Positions 9,196 to 18,393 of a DNA stretch of 64,000 nt are shown here, in pieces. The translations under genes and the position numbers were made by a program. Within the stretch, counting starts at the first letter, position 1; the number at the start of each line of letters is the position of its first letter. Origin of the DNA: Roseateles sp. XES5 (GTDB taxonomy: Bacteria > Pseudomonadota > Alphaproteobacteria > Rhizobiales > Rhizobiaceae); NCBI RefSeq assembly GCF_020535545.1, contig NZ_CP084752.1, positions 2,321,501-2,385,500 on the forward strand, read 5' to 3'. A model generated the notes under the pieces. The model was not told where the DNA came from. It saw only the letters and a list, made by a program, of their open reading frames with translations, and ran no database searches.

Positions 9196-11833
9196 GCCGT
9201 TCCGCCGGCATCCAGCTTCGGGCCTTGGCGAAGGCGAGGAAGTCTTCCGCCGGCATGGGGCGCGCCAGCGCGTAGCCCTGAAGTACGTGACAGCCGAGGC
9301 GGCGCAGCAGTTCGGCATGTTCCAGCGTCTCGACACCTTCGGCGACCGTCTCGATGCCGCGCACCTTGCCGATGTCGATGATCGAATGGACAAGGCTCTG
9401 CTGCGCGGTGGAGCCGAGCAGCGGCTGCACCAGCCGGCGGTCGATCTTCAGGCGTTTGGGCGAGAGTTCCAGCAGGCTGACGATGGAGGCATGGCCGCTG
9501 CCGAAGTCGTCGATCTCGATATCGATGCCGAGCGCCTTGATCTCCTCGATCGCCTGCTTCAGGCCGTCGTCCGCCGTGTCGAAGGAGATCGATTCCAGCA
9601 GTTCGAAGGTCAGCATGCCGGGGCGGATGTTCATCGCCTTCAGCTTCTCGATGAGGTTCTCGTCGTGCAGGCGCTGGCAGGAGACGTTGACCGACACGCG
9701 GGGAATGCCGATGCCCTGTGTTTCCCAGCGCAAGATCTGGAACAGCGCCTGCTCGAGGATCGCCTCGTCGATCCGCGCGACGACATTGAGGCTTTCGGCA
9801 ACCGGCAGGAAGACATCGGGCGCGATGAAGCCGCGCGTCGGATGCTGCCAGCGGGCAAGCGCCTCGACGCCGACGATTTCCAGCGTCTCGGCACAGAACT
9901 GCGGCTGGAAGAAAGGGCGGAATTCGCCACGCTCCAGGCCGCGCAGGATGTCGTCGCTGAGGCGCTTGACCTCGACGGTGCGCAGGCGCAGCTCGTCGTT
10001 GAAGGCTTCCACGCGGTTGCGGCCCCGGCGTTTGGCTTCGTAGAGCGCGATATCGGCATTGACGAGAAGCTGTTCGGCCGATTCCTCCGCGTCGCTGCGC
10101 GTGGCGATGCCGATGCTGGCGCCGATGCGGCAGTCGTGCCCCTCGATCGCCATCGGCTCGCTGATCGCTTCGATGAGACGGGCGGACAGCGTGGGGAAAT
10201 CGGCTGCGACAGGCTCGCGCCGCGAGAGCAGCACGAATTCGTCGCCGCCGATGCGGGCGATGAAATCCTCCGCCGGCACATGGGCGCGCAGCACACCGGC
10301 CGCCTGTTTCAGCAGCTCGTCGCCGGCGGCATGGCCCAGGGTGTCGTTGATGACCTTGAAGCGGTCCAGATCGATGAAGAGCAGGGTCAGCGGGCGGTCG
10401 TCGGCGGCGGCAAGCGCAAGCTGCTGGTCGAGGAAGCGGCGGTTCGGCAGGCGGGTCAGCGCATCATGCAGCGAATTGTGCTCCATGGCGCGGCGAGCTT
10501 CTTCCAGCGCGCGGTTCTGCGCCTCGGCGGTCAGCTTGGCCTGCAGCAGCTCGGCCTGCAGCTGGTTGTCCTCGGTCACGTCCCAATTGGCGCCGACGAT
10601 GCGCTTGGCGCCGGAGGAGGTGCGGTAGGTCATGCCGTGCGCGCGAATATGGCGGATGCCGTCGCGGCGCAGCACGCGGAATTCGGTGATGTAGGGTTTT
10701 TCCATTTCGAGGCAGGAGGCGAAATTGCGCTCGGCCTCTTCGAGATCGTCGGGGTGCAGCGCTGCGCGCCAGTCCTGATAGGTGCAGACGGCTTGCGTCG
10801 GCGCGATGTCGTAGAGCTTGCGCATGCGCGCATCCCAGGAGAAGGCGGCCGTTTCGGTATCGTATTCCCAGACGCCGACCCGGGACGCGTCGAGCGCGAG
10901 TTGGAGGCGCTGCGAAACGGTCTCCAGCCGCTCCTCGCGATCCTGCAGGGCGAGGAGGTGACGGTGGCGGTCCTTCATCAGATAGCCGACCCAGAACATG
11001 GGCGCGACGATGATGACGGCGAGCAGCAGGAGGCCGCCGCGGAAGCGGCCGAGATCGGCGGACGGCTGCTGCCAGCCTTTCAGCGGCGTCGCCGACATGG
11101 TCCAGATCTCGTGACCGATATCGATGGTCATGACGACGGGCTCGCTATCGACGGCGCTCCCCGTCTGGAAGACGGAACGCAGCGGTCCTCCGTCATGCGC
11201 CCGGCTGGAGATCGACAGGGCGATGCGCATGTCGTTCTTGAAGCCGCTGCGCTCCAGGAGCTTTTCGAGGTCGATCACGGCCGAAGCGATGCCGAAGAAG
11301 GCGTTGTCCTTGCCGGTGTGGATGGGATAACGCGCGATCACGCCACGGCCGCCCTGCACGAGATCCACCGGGCCCGTGACGATCAGCCGGTCGAGTTCCT
11401 GCACCTGCAAGGCGGCGGCGCGCTGGCGCTCGTTCTTGCGATAGTCGAGGCCGATGATCCGTTCGCTTCCCTCCAGCGGATAGGCGAGGGTGACGACGAA
11501 ATCCGGCGCGATGGCGAGGCTGCGCAGGGACGTGTCCTGATGGAAGATGCGTCCGGCAAGCTCGGCGAAGCGCGGCGGCGCCATGTCGGATTCGGTCGAG
11601 AACGCGGCGACGAGGCCCTGCACCAGCTTCACATTGCCGAGAATGTTGCCCTGCAGGCGCGCGCGCAACAGGCCAAGCTGCTCGGTGGTGAAGGAGCGCA
11701 GATATTCTTCCTCCAGCCGGCGCTTCTGCACGTCGGCAAGGAAGACGGCGATCAGGACGGCAAATGCAACGACGATGGCGGGGACGTAGTATCCCAGACC
11801 TCGAAAGGAGAGTTGCGCATGCCGCTCGTTCAT
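9173..11833 (-). CDS. CHASE-PAS-GGDEF-EAL cyclic-di-GMP signalling protein
   Basis: 886 residues. An N-terminal membrane span (about 12-33) is followed by a periplasmic CHASE domain (about 40-260), a second span (about 270-290), a PAS/PAC domain (about 310-440), a GGDEF domain with intact RIGGDEF motif, and an EAL domain beginning FFQPQFCAETLEIVGVEALARW. Both catalytic motifs are present, so it may make and break c-di-GMP; in hybrids of this kind one activity often dominates. The ATG at 11833 is preceded by a GTG in the same frame (11836), so either could start it. It meets the opp operon head-on with a 23-base overlap. Confidence 0.92.
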   Translation of the reverse strand: MNERHAQLSFRGLGYYVPAIVVAFAVLIAVFLADVQKRRLEEEYLRSFTTEQLGLLRARLQGNILGNVKLVQGLVAAFSTESDMAPPRFAELAGRIFHQDTSLRSLAIAPDFVVTLAYPLEGSERIIGLDYRKNERQRAAALQVQELDRLIVTGPVDLVQGGRGVIARYPIHTGKDNAFFGIASAVIDLEKLLERSGFKNDMRIALSISSRAHDGGPLRSVFQTGSAVDSEPVVMTIDIGHEIWTMSATPLKGWQQPSADLGRFRGGLLLLAVIIVAPMFWVGYLMKDRHRHLLALQDREERLETVSQRLQLALDASRVGVWEYDTETAAFSWDARMRKLYDIAPTQAVCTYQDWRAALHPDDLEEAERNFASCLEMEKPYITEFRVLRRDGIRHIRAHGMTYRTSSGAKRIVGANWDVTEDNQLQAELLQAKLTAEAQNRALEEARRAMEHNSLHDALTRLPNRRFLDQQLALAAADDRPLTLLFIDLDRFKVINDTLGHAAGDELLKQAAGVLRAHVPAEDFIARIGGDEFVLLSRREPVAADFPTLSARLIEAISEPMAIEGHDCRIGASIGIATRSDAEESAEQLLVNADIALYEAKRRGRNRVEAFNDELRLRTVEVKRLSDDILRGLERGEFRPFFQPQFCAETLEIVGVEALARWQHPTRGFIAPDVFLPVAESLNVVARIDEAILEQALFQILRWETQGIGIPRVSVNVSCQRLHDENLIEKLKAMNIRPGMLTFELLESISFDTADDGLKQAIEEIKALGIDIEIDDFGSGHASIVSLLELSPKRLKIDRRLVQPLLGSTAQQSLVHSIIDIGKVRGIETVAEGVETLEHAELLRRLGCHVLQGYALARPMPAEDFLAFAKARSWMPAERLSPAKAS

Positions 11834-11991
11834 CACGTCCCGTTCGTCTTTGCGTGCTTGAGCCTTCGCCGGACAAGGCCCGGCACGCTCATCGGGGGAC
11901 GATGGCAGATGCAGCTTAATATTTACTGACGAGACGAAGGCCTGTTCTTAAGGTTGCAAATGGTTTTACCGGCTGGACGTAGGGCGCCGGC

Positions 11992-13365
11992 TCAATCTAC
12001 CGGTTGCATGTCGCCGAAAACGGTCGGGATCAGCTCGGACACCGTGGGGTGGATATGCACCGCATGGGTGACCATCGTGTAGGGCTTGCCGGCATACATC
12101 ACGTCGAGAATGCTCTGCACCGCCTCGTCGCCGCCGGTGCCGAGAAGAGAGGCGCCGAGGATTTCCTTTGTCCCGGCATCCGCGATCACCTTCATGAAAC
12201 CGAGCGTTTCGCCCTTTTCCTTGGCGCGGCCGACGCGCGTCATCGGCCTGGTGCCGATCAGCAGCTTGCGGCCGGTCTTGCGCGCTTCCGTCTCGCTCAT
12301 ACCGGCGCGGCCGAGCGGCGGGTCTATATAGAGCGCGTAGGTCTGGATGCGGTCGCTCACCTTGCGCGATTCGCCGTCGAGCAGATTGGCCGCGACGATC
12401 TCGAAATCGTTATAGGCGGTGTGGGTAAAGGCGCCGCGGCCGTTGCAATCGCCGAGGGCGAAGATACCGGGCACATTTGTTTCCAGACGGTCGTCGACGG
12501 TAATGTAGCCGCGCTTGTCGGTGGCGACGCCTGCCTTGTCGAGACCGAGATCGTCGGTGTTCGGCCGCCGCCCGGTGGCGAGCAGGATGTGCGAGCCGAG
12601 GATTTCCGGTGCGCCGTCCGTGCAATTGACCCCGACGCCCACGGCATCGCCGTGCTGGAAGAAGCGGATGCATTCCGCCCCGGTGCGGATGGCGATGCCT
12701 TCGCGCTCGAGGATGTCGCGCACGGCCGCGCTGACGTCCTCGTCTTCGCGCGCGATCAGCCGCGGTCCTTTTTCGACCACCGTCACCTTCGCGCCGAAGC
12801 GGCGGAACATCTGCGCGAATTCCAGCCCGATATAGCTGCCGCCGACGATGACGAGATGATCAGGGACTTCGGTGAGCTCCATCATCGACACGTTGTCAAG
12901 ATGGGGAACATCCGCGACGCCGGGAAAATCCGGCACGACCGCGCGGCCGCCGACATTGAGGAAGATCTGTCTCGCCGACAGCAGTTCGTCGCCGACGCGG
13001 ATTTCCGTCGGGCTTTCGAAGCGGGCATGACCGCGGATGAAGGTGAGGCCCTTCATGCCGTCCAGCCAGTCCTCATTTCCCTTGCGGGCGTCGAAACGCA
13101 CCTTGTCCTTGCGTGCCATGACCCTGGCGAAGTCGATGGAGACGGCGCCGGTCACAACGCCGTAGTCCGCGCCGCGGCGGGCAAGATGGGCGGCATAGGC
13201 GCTGGCGACCATCGCCTTGGTCGGCATGCAGCCGGTGTTCACGCAGGTGCCGCCGACGAGCTTGCGCTCGATGAGGGCGACCGTTTTTCCCACGGCCGTC
13301 AGCCGGCCGGCGAGCGAGGGACCAGCCTGTCCGGCGCCGATGACGATGGCGTCGAAGCTGCGCAT
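11992..13365 (-). CDS. FAD-dependent pyridine nucleotide-disulfide oxidoreductase (mercuric-reductase-like)
   Basis: 457 residues. FAD-binding GAGQAGPSLAGRL is at the N-terminus, the redox pair lies in GGTCVNTGCMPTKAM (CX4C), the NAD-binding GGSYIGLEFAQMF near residue 175 and the second FAD motif in FALGDCNGRG. The C-terminal His-Glu pair is in HIHPTVSELIP. It lacks the Cys-Cys tail of true MerA and is not beside pyruvate dehydrogenase genes, so it is neither a clear MerA nor a clear Lpd. The start overlaps the DUF4126 stop as TGATG, making a two-gene operon. Substrate unknown. Confidence 0.85.
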   Translation of the reverse strand: MRSFDAIVIGAGQAGPSLAGRLTAVGKTVALIERKLVGGTCVNTGCMPTKAMVASAYAAHLARRGADYGVVTGAVSIDFARVMARKDKVRFDARKGNEDWLDGMKGLTFIRGHARFESPTEIRVGDELLSARQIFLNVGGRAVVPDFPGVADVPHLDNVSMMELTEVPDHLVIVGGSYIGLEFAQMFRRFGAKVTVVEKGPRLIAREDEDVSAAVRDILEREGIAIRTGAECIRFFQHGDAVGVGVNCTDGAPEILGSHILLATGRRPNTDDLGLDKAGVATDKRGYITVDDRLETNVPGIFALGDCNGRGAFTHTAYNDFEIVAANLLDGESRKVSDRIQTYALYIDPPLGRAGMSETEARKTGRKLLIGTRPMTRVGRAKEKGETLGFMKVIADAGTKEILGASLLGTGGDEAVQSILDVMYAGKPYTMVTHAVHIHPTVSELIPTVFGDMQPVD

Positions 13366-13832
13366 CACAGCACCGAGGAAACGACGAAGAGGCCGAGCAG
13401 CACGGCGACGGCGTCCTCCAGAAGGGCGATCGGCAGATCCCTGCCGCCCGTCGCGGCAACGAGGCGCTGGCGGGCTTCCGCACCGCCGAGCGTACCGATG
13501 ATCGCGCCGAGAATGCCGGCGACGAGCCCGCCGATCAGGGAGCCGCCCACGGTGCCGAGCACTGCGCCGCAGAAGCCGCCGCTGACGATGCGCGCGCCGA
13601 ATTGCTGCGGCACCTTGCGGCTCGGCGTGCTCGGCAACTGGTCGGTGACGAATTCGATCAGCGCCAGCGCACCGAAGATATAGGGCGTGAAGCGATAGGC
13701 GAGAAAGGCGGCCCAGGTGCCGCCGACAGGCAGCCAGCCGAGCGCCGCGCCGATGCTGACGGCGGCCGGCGCCGTCATCGCCCGAAGCCCGGCCACCACG
13801 CCGATCAGCAATGCGAGAATATAGATGCTCAT
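13365..13832 (-). CDS. DUF4126 small membrane protein
   Basis: 155 residues of glycine/alanine-rich hydrophobic sequence starting MSIYILALLIGVVAGLRAMT, with several membrane segments and the family-like RAMTAPAAVSIG and FIGGLVAGILGAIIGTLGG stretches. The ATG at 13832 has GAGGGG about 4 bases upstream; further upstream in-frame codons read through non-coding sequence. First gene of the pair with the flavoprotein. No biochemical function is known for this family. Confidence 0.82.
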   Translation of the reverse strand: MSIYILALLIGVVAGLRAMTAPAAVSIGAALGWLPVGGTWAAFLAYRFTPYIFGALALIEFVTDQLPSTPSRKVPQQFGARIVSGGFCGAVLGTVGGSLIGGLVAGILGAIIGTLGGAEARQRLVAATGGRDLPIALLEDAVAVLLGLFVVSSVL

Positions 13833-14151
13833 TGTCCCCTCACGAAATCTGCGCCGGACATCAGGTCCGGGCTGGCGGATGGCGAAATGCGGATATTGGA
13901 AAATGAGAACGGGTCGGCGAGAGAGTGTCGGATGAAACCGACAATTGCAATGCGTTTCTGTTGCCAAAGCGGTCCGGTTCGCGCAATCTTGAAAGCGCTT
14001 TGGAGGCCGCAACAAACGGCGTGCGTTTGCCCGCCGTCGCGGTCTATTTTTTGCGAATGTCTGACATATATGAAATGCTTTGCCCGGACGGGCCTTCCCA
14101 AACGTGGTGAAAATGCCGCCATGGGTTCCCGCACAAATGAAAGGTTTTCAC
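13833..14151. promoter_or_regulatory. Divergent promoter region upstream of the osmolyte operon
   Basis: 319 bases without a gene. It contains two dyads: AAAGCGCTTT at 13992-14001, which looks like a LacI-family half-site pair, and CAAACG-gcgtg-CGTTTG at 14013-14029. A T-rich stretch and CATATATGAAA follow near 14066, a possible -10 zone for the + strand operon. None is tied to a regulator encoded next to it. Confidence 0.45.
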
Positions 14152-15063
14152 ATGCGCCCAGTCGTTAAATTCCTCGGAGCAGCGCTCGCCCTCGGCCTTA
14201 CGGCTGGCGCAGCCGAAGCCCAGGTCGTCGTTTCCTCGAAGATCGATACCGAAGGCGGTGTTCTCGGCAACATCATCCTCGCCGTACTGAATGCCAATGG
14301 CGTGCAGACGACGGACCGGGTGCAGCTCGGCGCAACGCCCGTCGTGCGCCAGGCGATCATCGCCGGCGAGATCGACATCTATCCGGAATATACCGGCAAT
14401 GCCGCCTTCTTCTTCGAGAAGGCCGACGATCCGGCCTGGAAGGATGCGACCAAGGCCTTCGAGCTTGCCAAGACGCTCGACTATGACGCCAACAAGATCG
14501 TCTGGCTGACGCCGTCGCCGGCCAACAACACCTGGGCGATCGCGCTGCGCAAGGATGTCGCCGAACCGAACAAGCTGGTGACGCTGACCGACTTCGGCAA
14601 ATACGTCGCCGGCGGCGGTCAGGTTGTGCTTGCCGCTTCGTCCGAATTCGTGAATTCGGCCGCCGCGCTTCCCGCCTTCCAGACGACCTACAGCTTTACC
14701 CTCAAGCCGGAACAGCTCATCACGCTGTCGGGTGGCGATACGGCCGCGACCATCGCGGCGGCCGCCAACCAGACGAACGGCGCAAATGCCGCCATGGTCT
14801 ATGGCACGGATGGCGGCATCGCGCCGTCGGGCCTCGTCGTTCTGGAAGACGACAAGGGCGTACAGCCGGTCTATCAGCCCTCGCCGATCATCCGCGAGGC
14901 GGTGCTGAAGGCCAATCCGCAGATCGAGGAAATCCTCAAGCCCGTCTTCGAGAAGCTCGATCTCGTGACGCTGCAGGATCTCAACGGCCGCGTCCAGGTC
15001 GGCGGCGAGCCGGCCAAGGCCGTCGCCGAGGACTTCCTGAAGAAGAACGGCTTCATCAAGTAA
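14152..15063 (+). CDS. osmF: Osmolyte (glycine-betaine/choline type) ABC binding protein
   Basis: 303-residue periplasmic protein with signal peptide MRPVVKFLGAALALGLTAGA, ending AEA. The ATG at 14152 has AAAGG 7 bases upstream and is preferred over two earlier in-frame ATGs. OpuAC-type features are present: VVSSKIDTEGGVLGNIILAVL, REA..IDIYPEYTGNAAFF and the C-terminal pair of lobes. Gene order binding protein-permease-ATPase-permease is the same as E. coli yehZYXW (osmF operon). Glycine betaine or a related compatible solute is the expected ligand; affinity in that family can be low. Confidence 0.85.
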   Translation: MRPVVKFLGAALALGLTAGAAEAQVVVSSKIDTEGGVLGNIILAVLNANGVQTTDRVQLGATPVVRQAIIAGEIDIYPEYTGNAAFFFEKADDPAWKDATKAFELAKTLDYDANKIVWLTPSPANNTWAIALRKDVAEPNKLVTLTDFGKYVAGGGQVVLAASSEFVNSAAALPAFQTTYSFTLKPEQLITLSGGDTAATIAAAANQTNGANAAMVYGTDGGIAPSGLVVLEDDKGVQPVYQPSPIIREAVLKANPQIEEILKPVFEKLDLVTLQDLNGRVQVGGEPAKAVAEDFLKKNGFIK

Positions 15064-15072
15064 GCTGCCTGC

Positions 15073-15098
15073 GCCCTTCGCCCGCCCGGGCGAAGGGC
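15073..15098 (+). other. Hairpin in the binding protein-permease gap
   Basis: Perfect 11-bp stem, arms GCCCTTCGCCC (15073-15083) and GGGCGAAGGGC (15088-15098), loop GCCC, ten bases after the osmF stop. No U tract follows. It is the same kind of element as in the three other SBP-first importer operons here. Confidence 0.6.
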
Positions 15099-15118
15099 CA
15101 TTCTCCCGAAAGGCGTTC

Positions 15119-16279
15119 ATGACGGTGCGGATCGACAAGCTCGGCGTGGTGATCGCCGCATTGCTGGCTTACGGCGCCTTTCTGGCGCCGTTTGCACTGT
15201 TTCGGGCCAATCGCATCGTGCCCGGAGAGGCGAAGACGATCCTTGACGCGCTTCCCGGCGGTCTCGGCGCGGCGCTGCTCGGGCTCATCGCCCTTGCAAT
15301 CGTGCTCATCGTTCTCAAGACGCCGACGATCCTGCGGCTGGTCCTCGGTCTCGTCGCGCTTCTCGCCCTTGCCATCCTGATCGGGCTTTCCGCCAGCCAT
15401 CTGACGCCGCCGGAAAACACCTATGCCCGCGTTTCCCCCGCTTCCGGCTTCTGGCTGACGAGCTTCGCCTTCGCGCTTTTGACCGCGGATGCACTGGCGC
15501 GGCTGAAGCTTTCGGCCTATGCGCGCGTCGCGCTGCTGGCGGCCGTTGCCGCCGCGATTGCCGGGCTTCTGATGTCAGGCGCGTGGGACGGGCTGTCGAT
15601 CCTCAAGGAATATGGCAGCCGGGCCGAAACCTTCTGGCTGGAGGCGGGCCGCCATGTCGTTCTGGCGCTCGGCTCGCTCGCCGCCGCCACGCTCGTCGGC
15701 CTGCCACTCGGCATCCTCTGCCATCGGGTGGAGGCGCTGCGGGCGGGTGTGCTCAACGGGCTGAACATTATCCAGACCATCCCCTCCATCGCCCTCTTCG
15801 GCCTTTTGATCGCGCCGCTCGGCTGGATCGCGCTGCATGTGCCGGGCGCGGCGGCCATCGGCATACGCGGCATCGGTGCGGCGCCGGCCTTCGTCGCGCT
15901 CTTCCTCTATTCGCTGCTGCCCGTCGTCGCCAATACGGTGGTCGGTCTTGCCGGCGTGCCGCGCGATGCAAACGACGCCGCCCGCGGCATCGGCATGACC
16001 GACCGCCAGCGGCTCTTCGGCGTCGAGCTGCCGCTCGCCTTCCCGGTCATCCTCACCGGCATCCGCATCGTGCTGGTGCAGAATATCGGCCTTGCCACCA
16101 TCGCCGCGCTGATCGGCGGCGGCGGGTTCGGCGTCTTCGTCTTCCAGGGCATCGGCCAGACGGCCATGGACCTCGTGCTGCTCGGCGCGGTGCCGACCGT
16201 CGCGCTCGCCTTCGCCGCCGCCATCGTGCTCGATGCCGCGACGGAAATCTCCAGCAACAAACCCGGCAGGGCCGCATGA
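15119..16279 (+). CDS. yehY: Osmolyte ABC transporter permease, YehY-like
   Basis: 386 residues. An N-terminal extension with about four membrane spans (residues 1-150) precedes an OpuBB-type permease domain (about 175-380) with SIALFGLLIAPLG, the coupling loop DANDAARGIGMTDRQRLFGVELPLAFPVILTG and the IAALIGGGGFGVFVFQGIGQT motif. The long N-terminal part is what separates YehY from YehW. Its stop overlaps the ATPase ATG (ATGA). Confidence 0.88.
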   Translation: MTVRIDKLGVVIAALLAYGAFLAPFALFRANRIVPGEAKTILDALPGGLGAALLGLIALAIVLIVLKTPTILRLVLGLVALLALAILIGLSASHLTPPENTYARVSPASGFWLTSFAFALLTADALARLKLSAYARVALLAAVAAAIAGLLMSGAWDGLSILKEYGSRAETFWLEAGRHVVLALGSLAAATLVGLPLGILCHRVEALRAGVLNGLNIIQTIPSIALFGLLIAPLGWIALHVPGAAAIGIRGIGAAPAFVALFLYSLLPVVANTVVGLAGVPRDANDAARGIGMTDRQRLFGVELPLAFPVILTGIRIVLVQNIGLATIAALIGGGGFGVFVFQGIGQTAMDLVLLGAVPTVALAFAAAIVLDAATEISSNKPGRAA

Positions 16280-17214
16280 TCGAGATCGAGACCATCACCA
16301 AGCGCTACGGCGACAACACCGTCGTCGACACCGTCTCGATGACCATCGCGCCGCGCACGATCACCGTCATCGTCGGCACGTCCGGCTCCGGCAAGACGAC
16401 GCTGATGCGCATGATCAACCGCCTCGTCGAGCCGACCTCGGGCAAGATCCGCATCGACGGCGAGGACAACAGCGCCATTCCCGGCTACGAACTGCGCCGC
16501 CGCATCGGCTACGCCATCCAGGGCCACGGCCTCTTCCCGCATCGCACCGTGGCGGAAAACATCGCCACCGTGCCGACGCTGCTCGGCTGGGAGAAGAGCC
16601 GCATCGACGCCAAGGTGAAGGAGCTGCTTTCGCTGTTCCAGCTCGATCCCGCCGCCTTCGGCCCGCGTTATCCGCATGAACTCTCGGGCGGCCAGCAACA
16701 GCGCGTCGGCGTCGCCCGGGCGCTCGCCGCCGAGCCGAACATCCTTCTGATGGATGAACCCTTCGGCGCGCTCGACCCGGTCATCCGCGCCAAGGCCCAG
16801 GACGACCTCCTGGCGATCCAGAAGCACTTCGGAACCACCATCGTGCTTGTCACGCACGACATGGAGGAGGCGTTCCACCTCGCCGACAAGATCGCGGTAA
16901 TGGACAAGGGCCGCATCGTGCAATACGCCGCGCCCGAGGAAATGCTGGTGAACCCGGCCACCGGCTTCGTCGAAACCCTGATCGGCGCCGGCGAGCGGCC
17001 TTTCCGATTGCTCTCCATCGGCACGGTGGGCGACGCCGTCGAAAACGGCACCGCCGAAGGCGAGCCGCTTGCGGCCGTGGCGAGCCAGCGCGACGCACTC
17101 TCCGCGCTGCTCTGGTCCGGCCGCGACGCGTTGCCTGTCGTCGGCGCCGATGGCGCGCTTATCGGCCGCGTCACGCTTGCCGGCCTTGCCCGCCGCGCCG
17201 CGAGGCCGCAATGA
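16276..17214 (+). CDS. yehX: Osmolyte ABC transporter ATPase, YehX-like
   Basis: 312 residues starting MIEIETITKRYGDNTVV. Walker A GTSGSGKTT, signature LSGGQQQRV, Walker B ILLMDEPFGALD and the H-loop VTHDMEEAFHLADK are all present. The last 70 residues (DALPVVGADGALIGRVTLAGL) look like one CBS-type half rather than the tandem CBS pair of OpuCA, so osmosensing by CBS domains is doubtful. Start and stop both overlap neighbours by 4 bases, a tightly coupled operon. Confidence 0.9.
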   Translation: MIEIETITKRYGDNTVVDTVSMTIAPRTITVIVGTSGSGKTTLMRMINRLVEPTSGKIRIDGEDNSAIPGYELRRRIGYAIQGHGLFPHRTVAENIATVPTLLGWEKSRIDAKVKELLSLFQLDPAAFGPRYPHELSGGQQQRVGVARALAAEPNILLMDEPFGALDPVIRAKAQDDLLAIQKHFGTTIVLVTHDMEEAFHLADKIAVMDKGRIVQYAAPEEMLVNPATGFVETLIGAGERPFRLLSIGTVGDAVENGTAEGEPLAAVASQRDALSALLWSGRDALPVVGADGALIGRVTLAGLARRAARPQ

Positions 17215-17954
17215 GGCGGTTTTTGCCCCATCTGCTCAGGCTTGCCGCGCTGGTCGTGCTGGTGACGTTCCTCGTCCAGCCCGCGCTTTTCGAGCCGCTG
17301 CTGAAGCCGCTCGTGCAGACCAATGCCCCGGCCGTCTACAATCAGGGCAGCCTCCTCTCCCTGACGCTGTCCCACCTCACCACGGTCTTCATCGCGACCC
17401 TTGCCGCGACCGTCGTGGCTGTCGGACTTGCCATTCTCGTCACGCGGCCGATCGGTGCGGAATTCCTGCCGTTGTCGCGCAGCCTGGTGAATATCGGCCA
17501 GACCTTTCCACCCGTCGCGGTGCTGGCGCTTGCCGTGCCCGCCGTCGGCTTCGGCGAGAAACCGACGCTGATCGCACTCTTTCTCTATGGCCTCCTGCCG
17601 ATCTTCGAGAATGCCATGACCGGTCTTTCCACCCTGCCGCCGGCCATCGTCGAGGCGGCGCGCGGCACGGGCATGACCGCCTGGCAGCGACTGACCAAGG
17701 TGGAACTGCCGCTCGCCTTGCCGGTCATTCTCGCCGGCATCCGCCTTTCGGTGACGATCAGCCTTGCCACCGCGACCATCGGCTCGACGGTCGCGGCAAA
17801 GACGCTCGGCGAGGTCATCATCGCCGGCCTGCAATCCAACAATCTTGCCTTCGTGCTGCAGGGCGGCCTCGTCGTTGCGGTGCTGGCGGTGCTGATCTAC
17901 GACGCCTTTTCCGCTCTCGAACGTGTGCTGGCGCGCCGGGCCGGGCGAGCCTAG
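17211..17954 (+). CDS. yehW: Osmolyte ABC transporter permease, YehW-like
   Basis: 247 residues with about five to six membrane spans. OpuBB-type core: GQTFPPVAVLALAVPAVGFG, the coupling loop IVEAARGTGMTAWQRLTKVELPLALPVILAG and TVAAKTLGEVIIAGLQ. Last gene of the osmF-yehYXW-type operon. Its TAG stop (17952-17954) is part of the CTAGAG end of a dispersed repeat, so repeat insertion has probably set the C-terminus. Confidence 0.88.
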   Translation: MRRFLPHLLRLAALVVLVTFLVQPALFEPLLKPLVQTNAPAVYNQGSLLSLTLSHLTTVFIATLAATVVAVGLAILVTRPIGAEFLPLSRSLVNIGQTFPPVAVLALAVPAVGFGEKPTLIALFLYGLLPIFENAMTGLSTLPPAIVEAARGTGMTAWQRLTKVELPLALPVILAGIRLSVTISLATATIGSTVAAKTLGEVIIAGLQSNNLAFVLQGGLVVAVLAVLIYDAFSALERVLARRAGRA

Positions 17955-18070
17955 AGCGCCCGCGGCGGAGGGGGCGGGCTCACTCCAGCACTCGGTCGCG
18001 GGGCTAAATTCTTTTGTTTTCGTTTGTCTTTTCGGAAAACCGGTTCCCACTTTTCCCTGACAAACTCTAG
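17951..18070. repeat. Dispersed rhizobial repeat, copy 1
   Basis: Bounded by CTAGAG (17951-17956) and CTCTAG (18065-18070), an inverted pair. The right part (from about 18006) contains a block nearly identical to 37542-37606: the two copies differ by one G in the run before AAAACCGGTTCCC. The inner CGGAAAACCGGTTCC is itself a dyad. The left part is GC-rich and differs from copy 2. It resembles the small mosaic palindromic elements (RIME-like) scattered in rhizobial genomes; that assignment is from memory. Both ends supply TAG stop codons to flanking genes. Confidence 0.8.
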
Positions 18071-18384
18071 TCGTCGGTTTCGAGATCGTAGACGAGGATG
18101 CCGGCGATGCCGCCCTCCGCGGCGGCGACAAGCCGCGCGCCCGTCTGCTTGTGCTCCGGGTCTTCCAGATAGGCATCGCGGGAAAAGCTGTCGGCGAAGT
18201 CGACGATGAAGCCGTCGCTGAAGCCCTTGTCCATGCCCTCTTCCGGGCTGACATTGGTACCGATATGCACGGCGACCATGCCCGGCAGGCGGTCTTTCAG
18301 GGCGTCGATCTCGTTGAAGAGTTCGCTCTTGTAGGCGACAGAAATGGTCGGCTTGAAGCGGATGAAGACGCAGTGGCGGATCAT
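18067..18384 (-). CDS. Dabb-family (stress-response alpha/beta barrel) protein
   Basis: 105 residues beginning MIRHCVFIRFKPTISVAYKSEL, with the typical FNEIDALKDRLPGMVAVHIGTNVSPE, FIVDFADSFSRDAYLEDPEHK layout of dimeric Dabb proteins. GGAGG lies 7 bases before the ATG. It is the last gene of the minus-strand sugar operon, 9 bases after the first GMC gene. Known Dabb proteins include stress proteins and small cyclases/isomerases, so an isomerase-like accessory role in sugar oxidation is conceivable but unproven. Its TAG stop lies inside the CTCTAG end of the adjacent repeat. Confidence 0.85.
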   Translation of the reverse strand: MIRHCVFIRFKPTISVAYKSELFNEIDALKDRLPGMVAVHIGTNVSPEEGMDKGFSDGFIVDFADSFSRDAYLEDPEHKQTGARLVAAAEGGIAGILVYDLETDD

Positions 18385-18393
18385 GGCAGCCTC

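Noticed and set aside
9200..11929. A 1052-codon open frame on the + strand opposite the CHASE-PAS-GGDEF-EAL gene
   Set aside because: It is antisense to a gene with intact domains, has no domain of its own, and long antisense frames are expected in GC-rich DNA.
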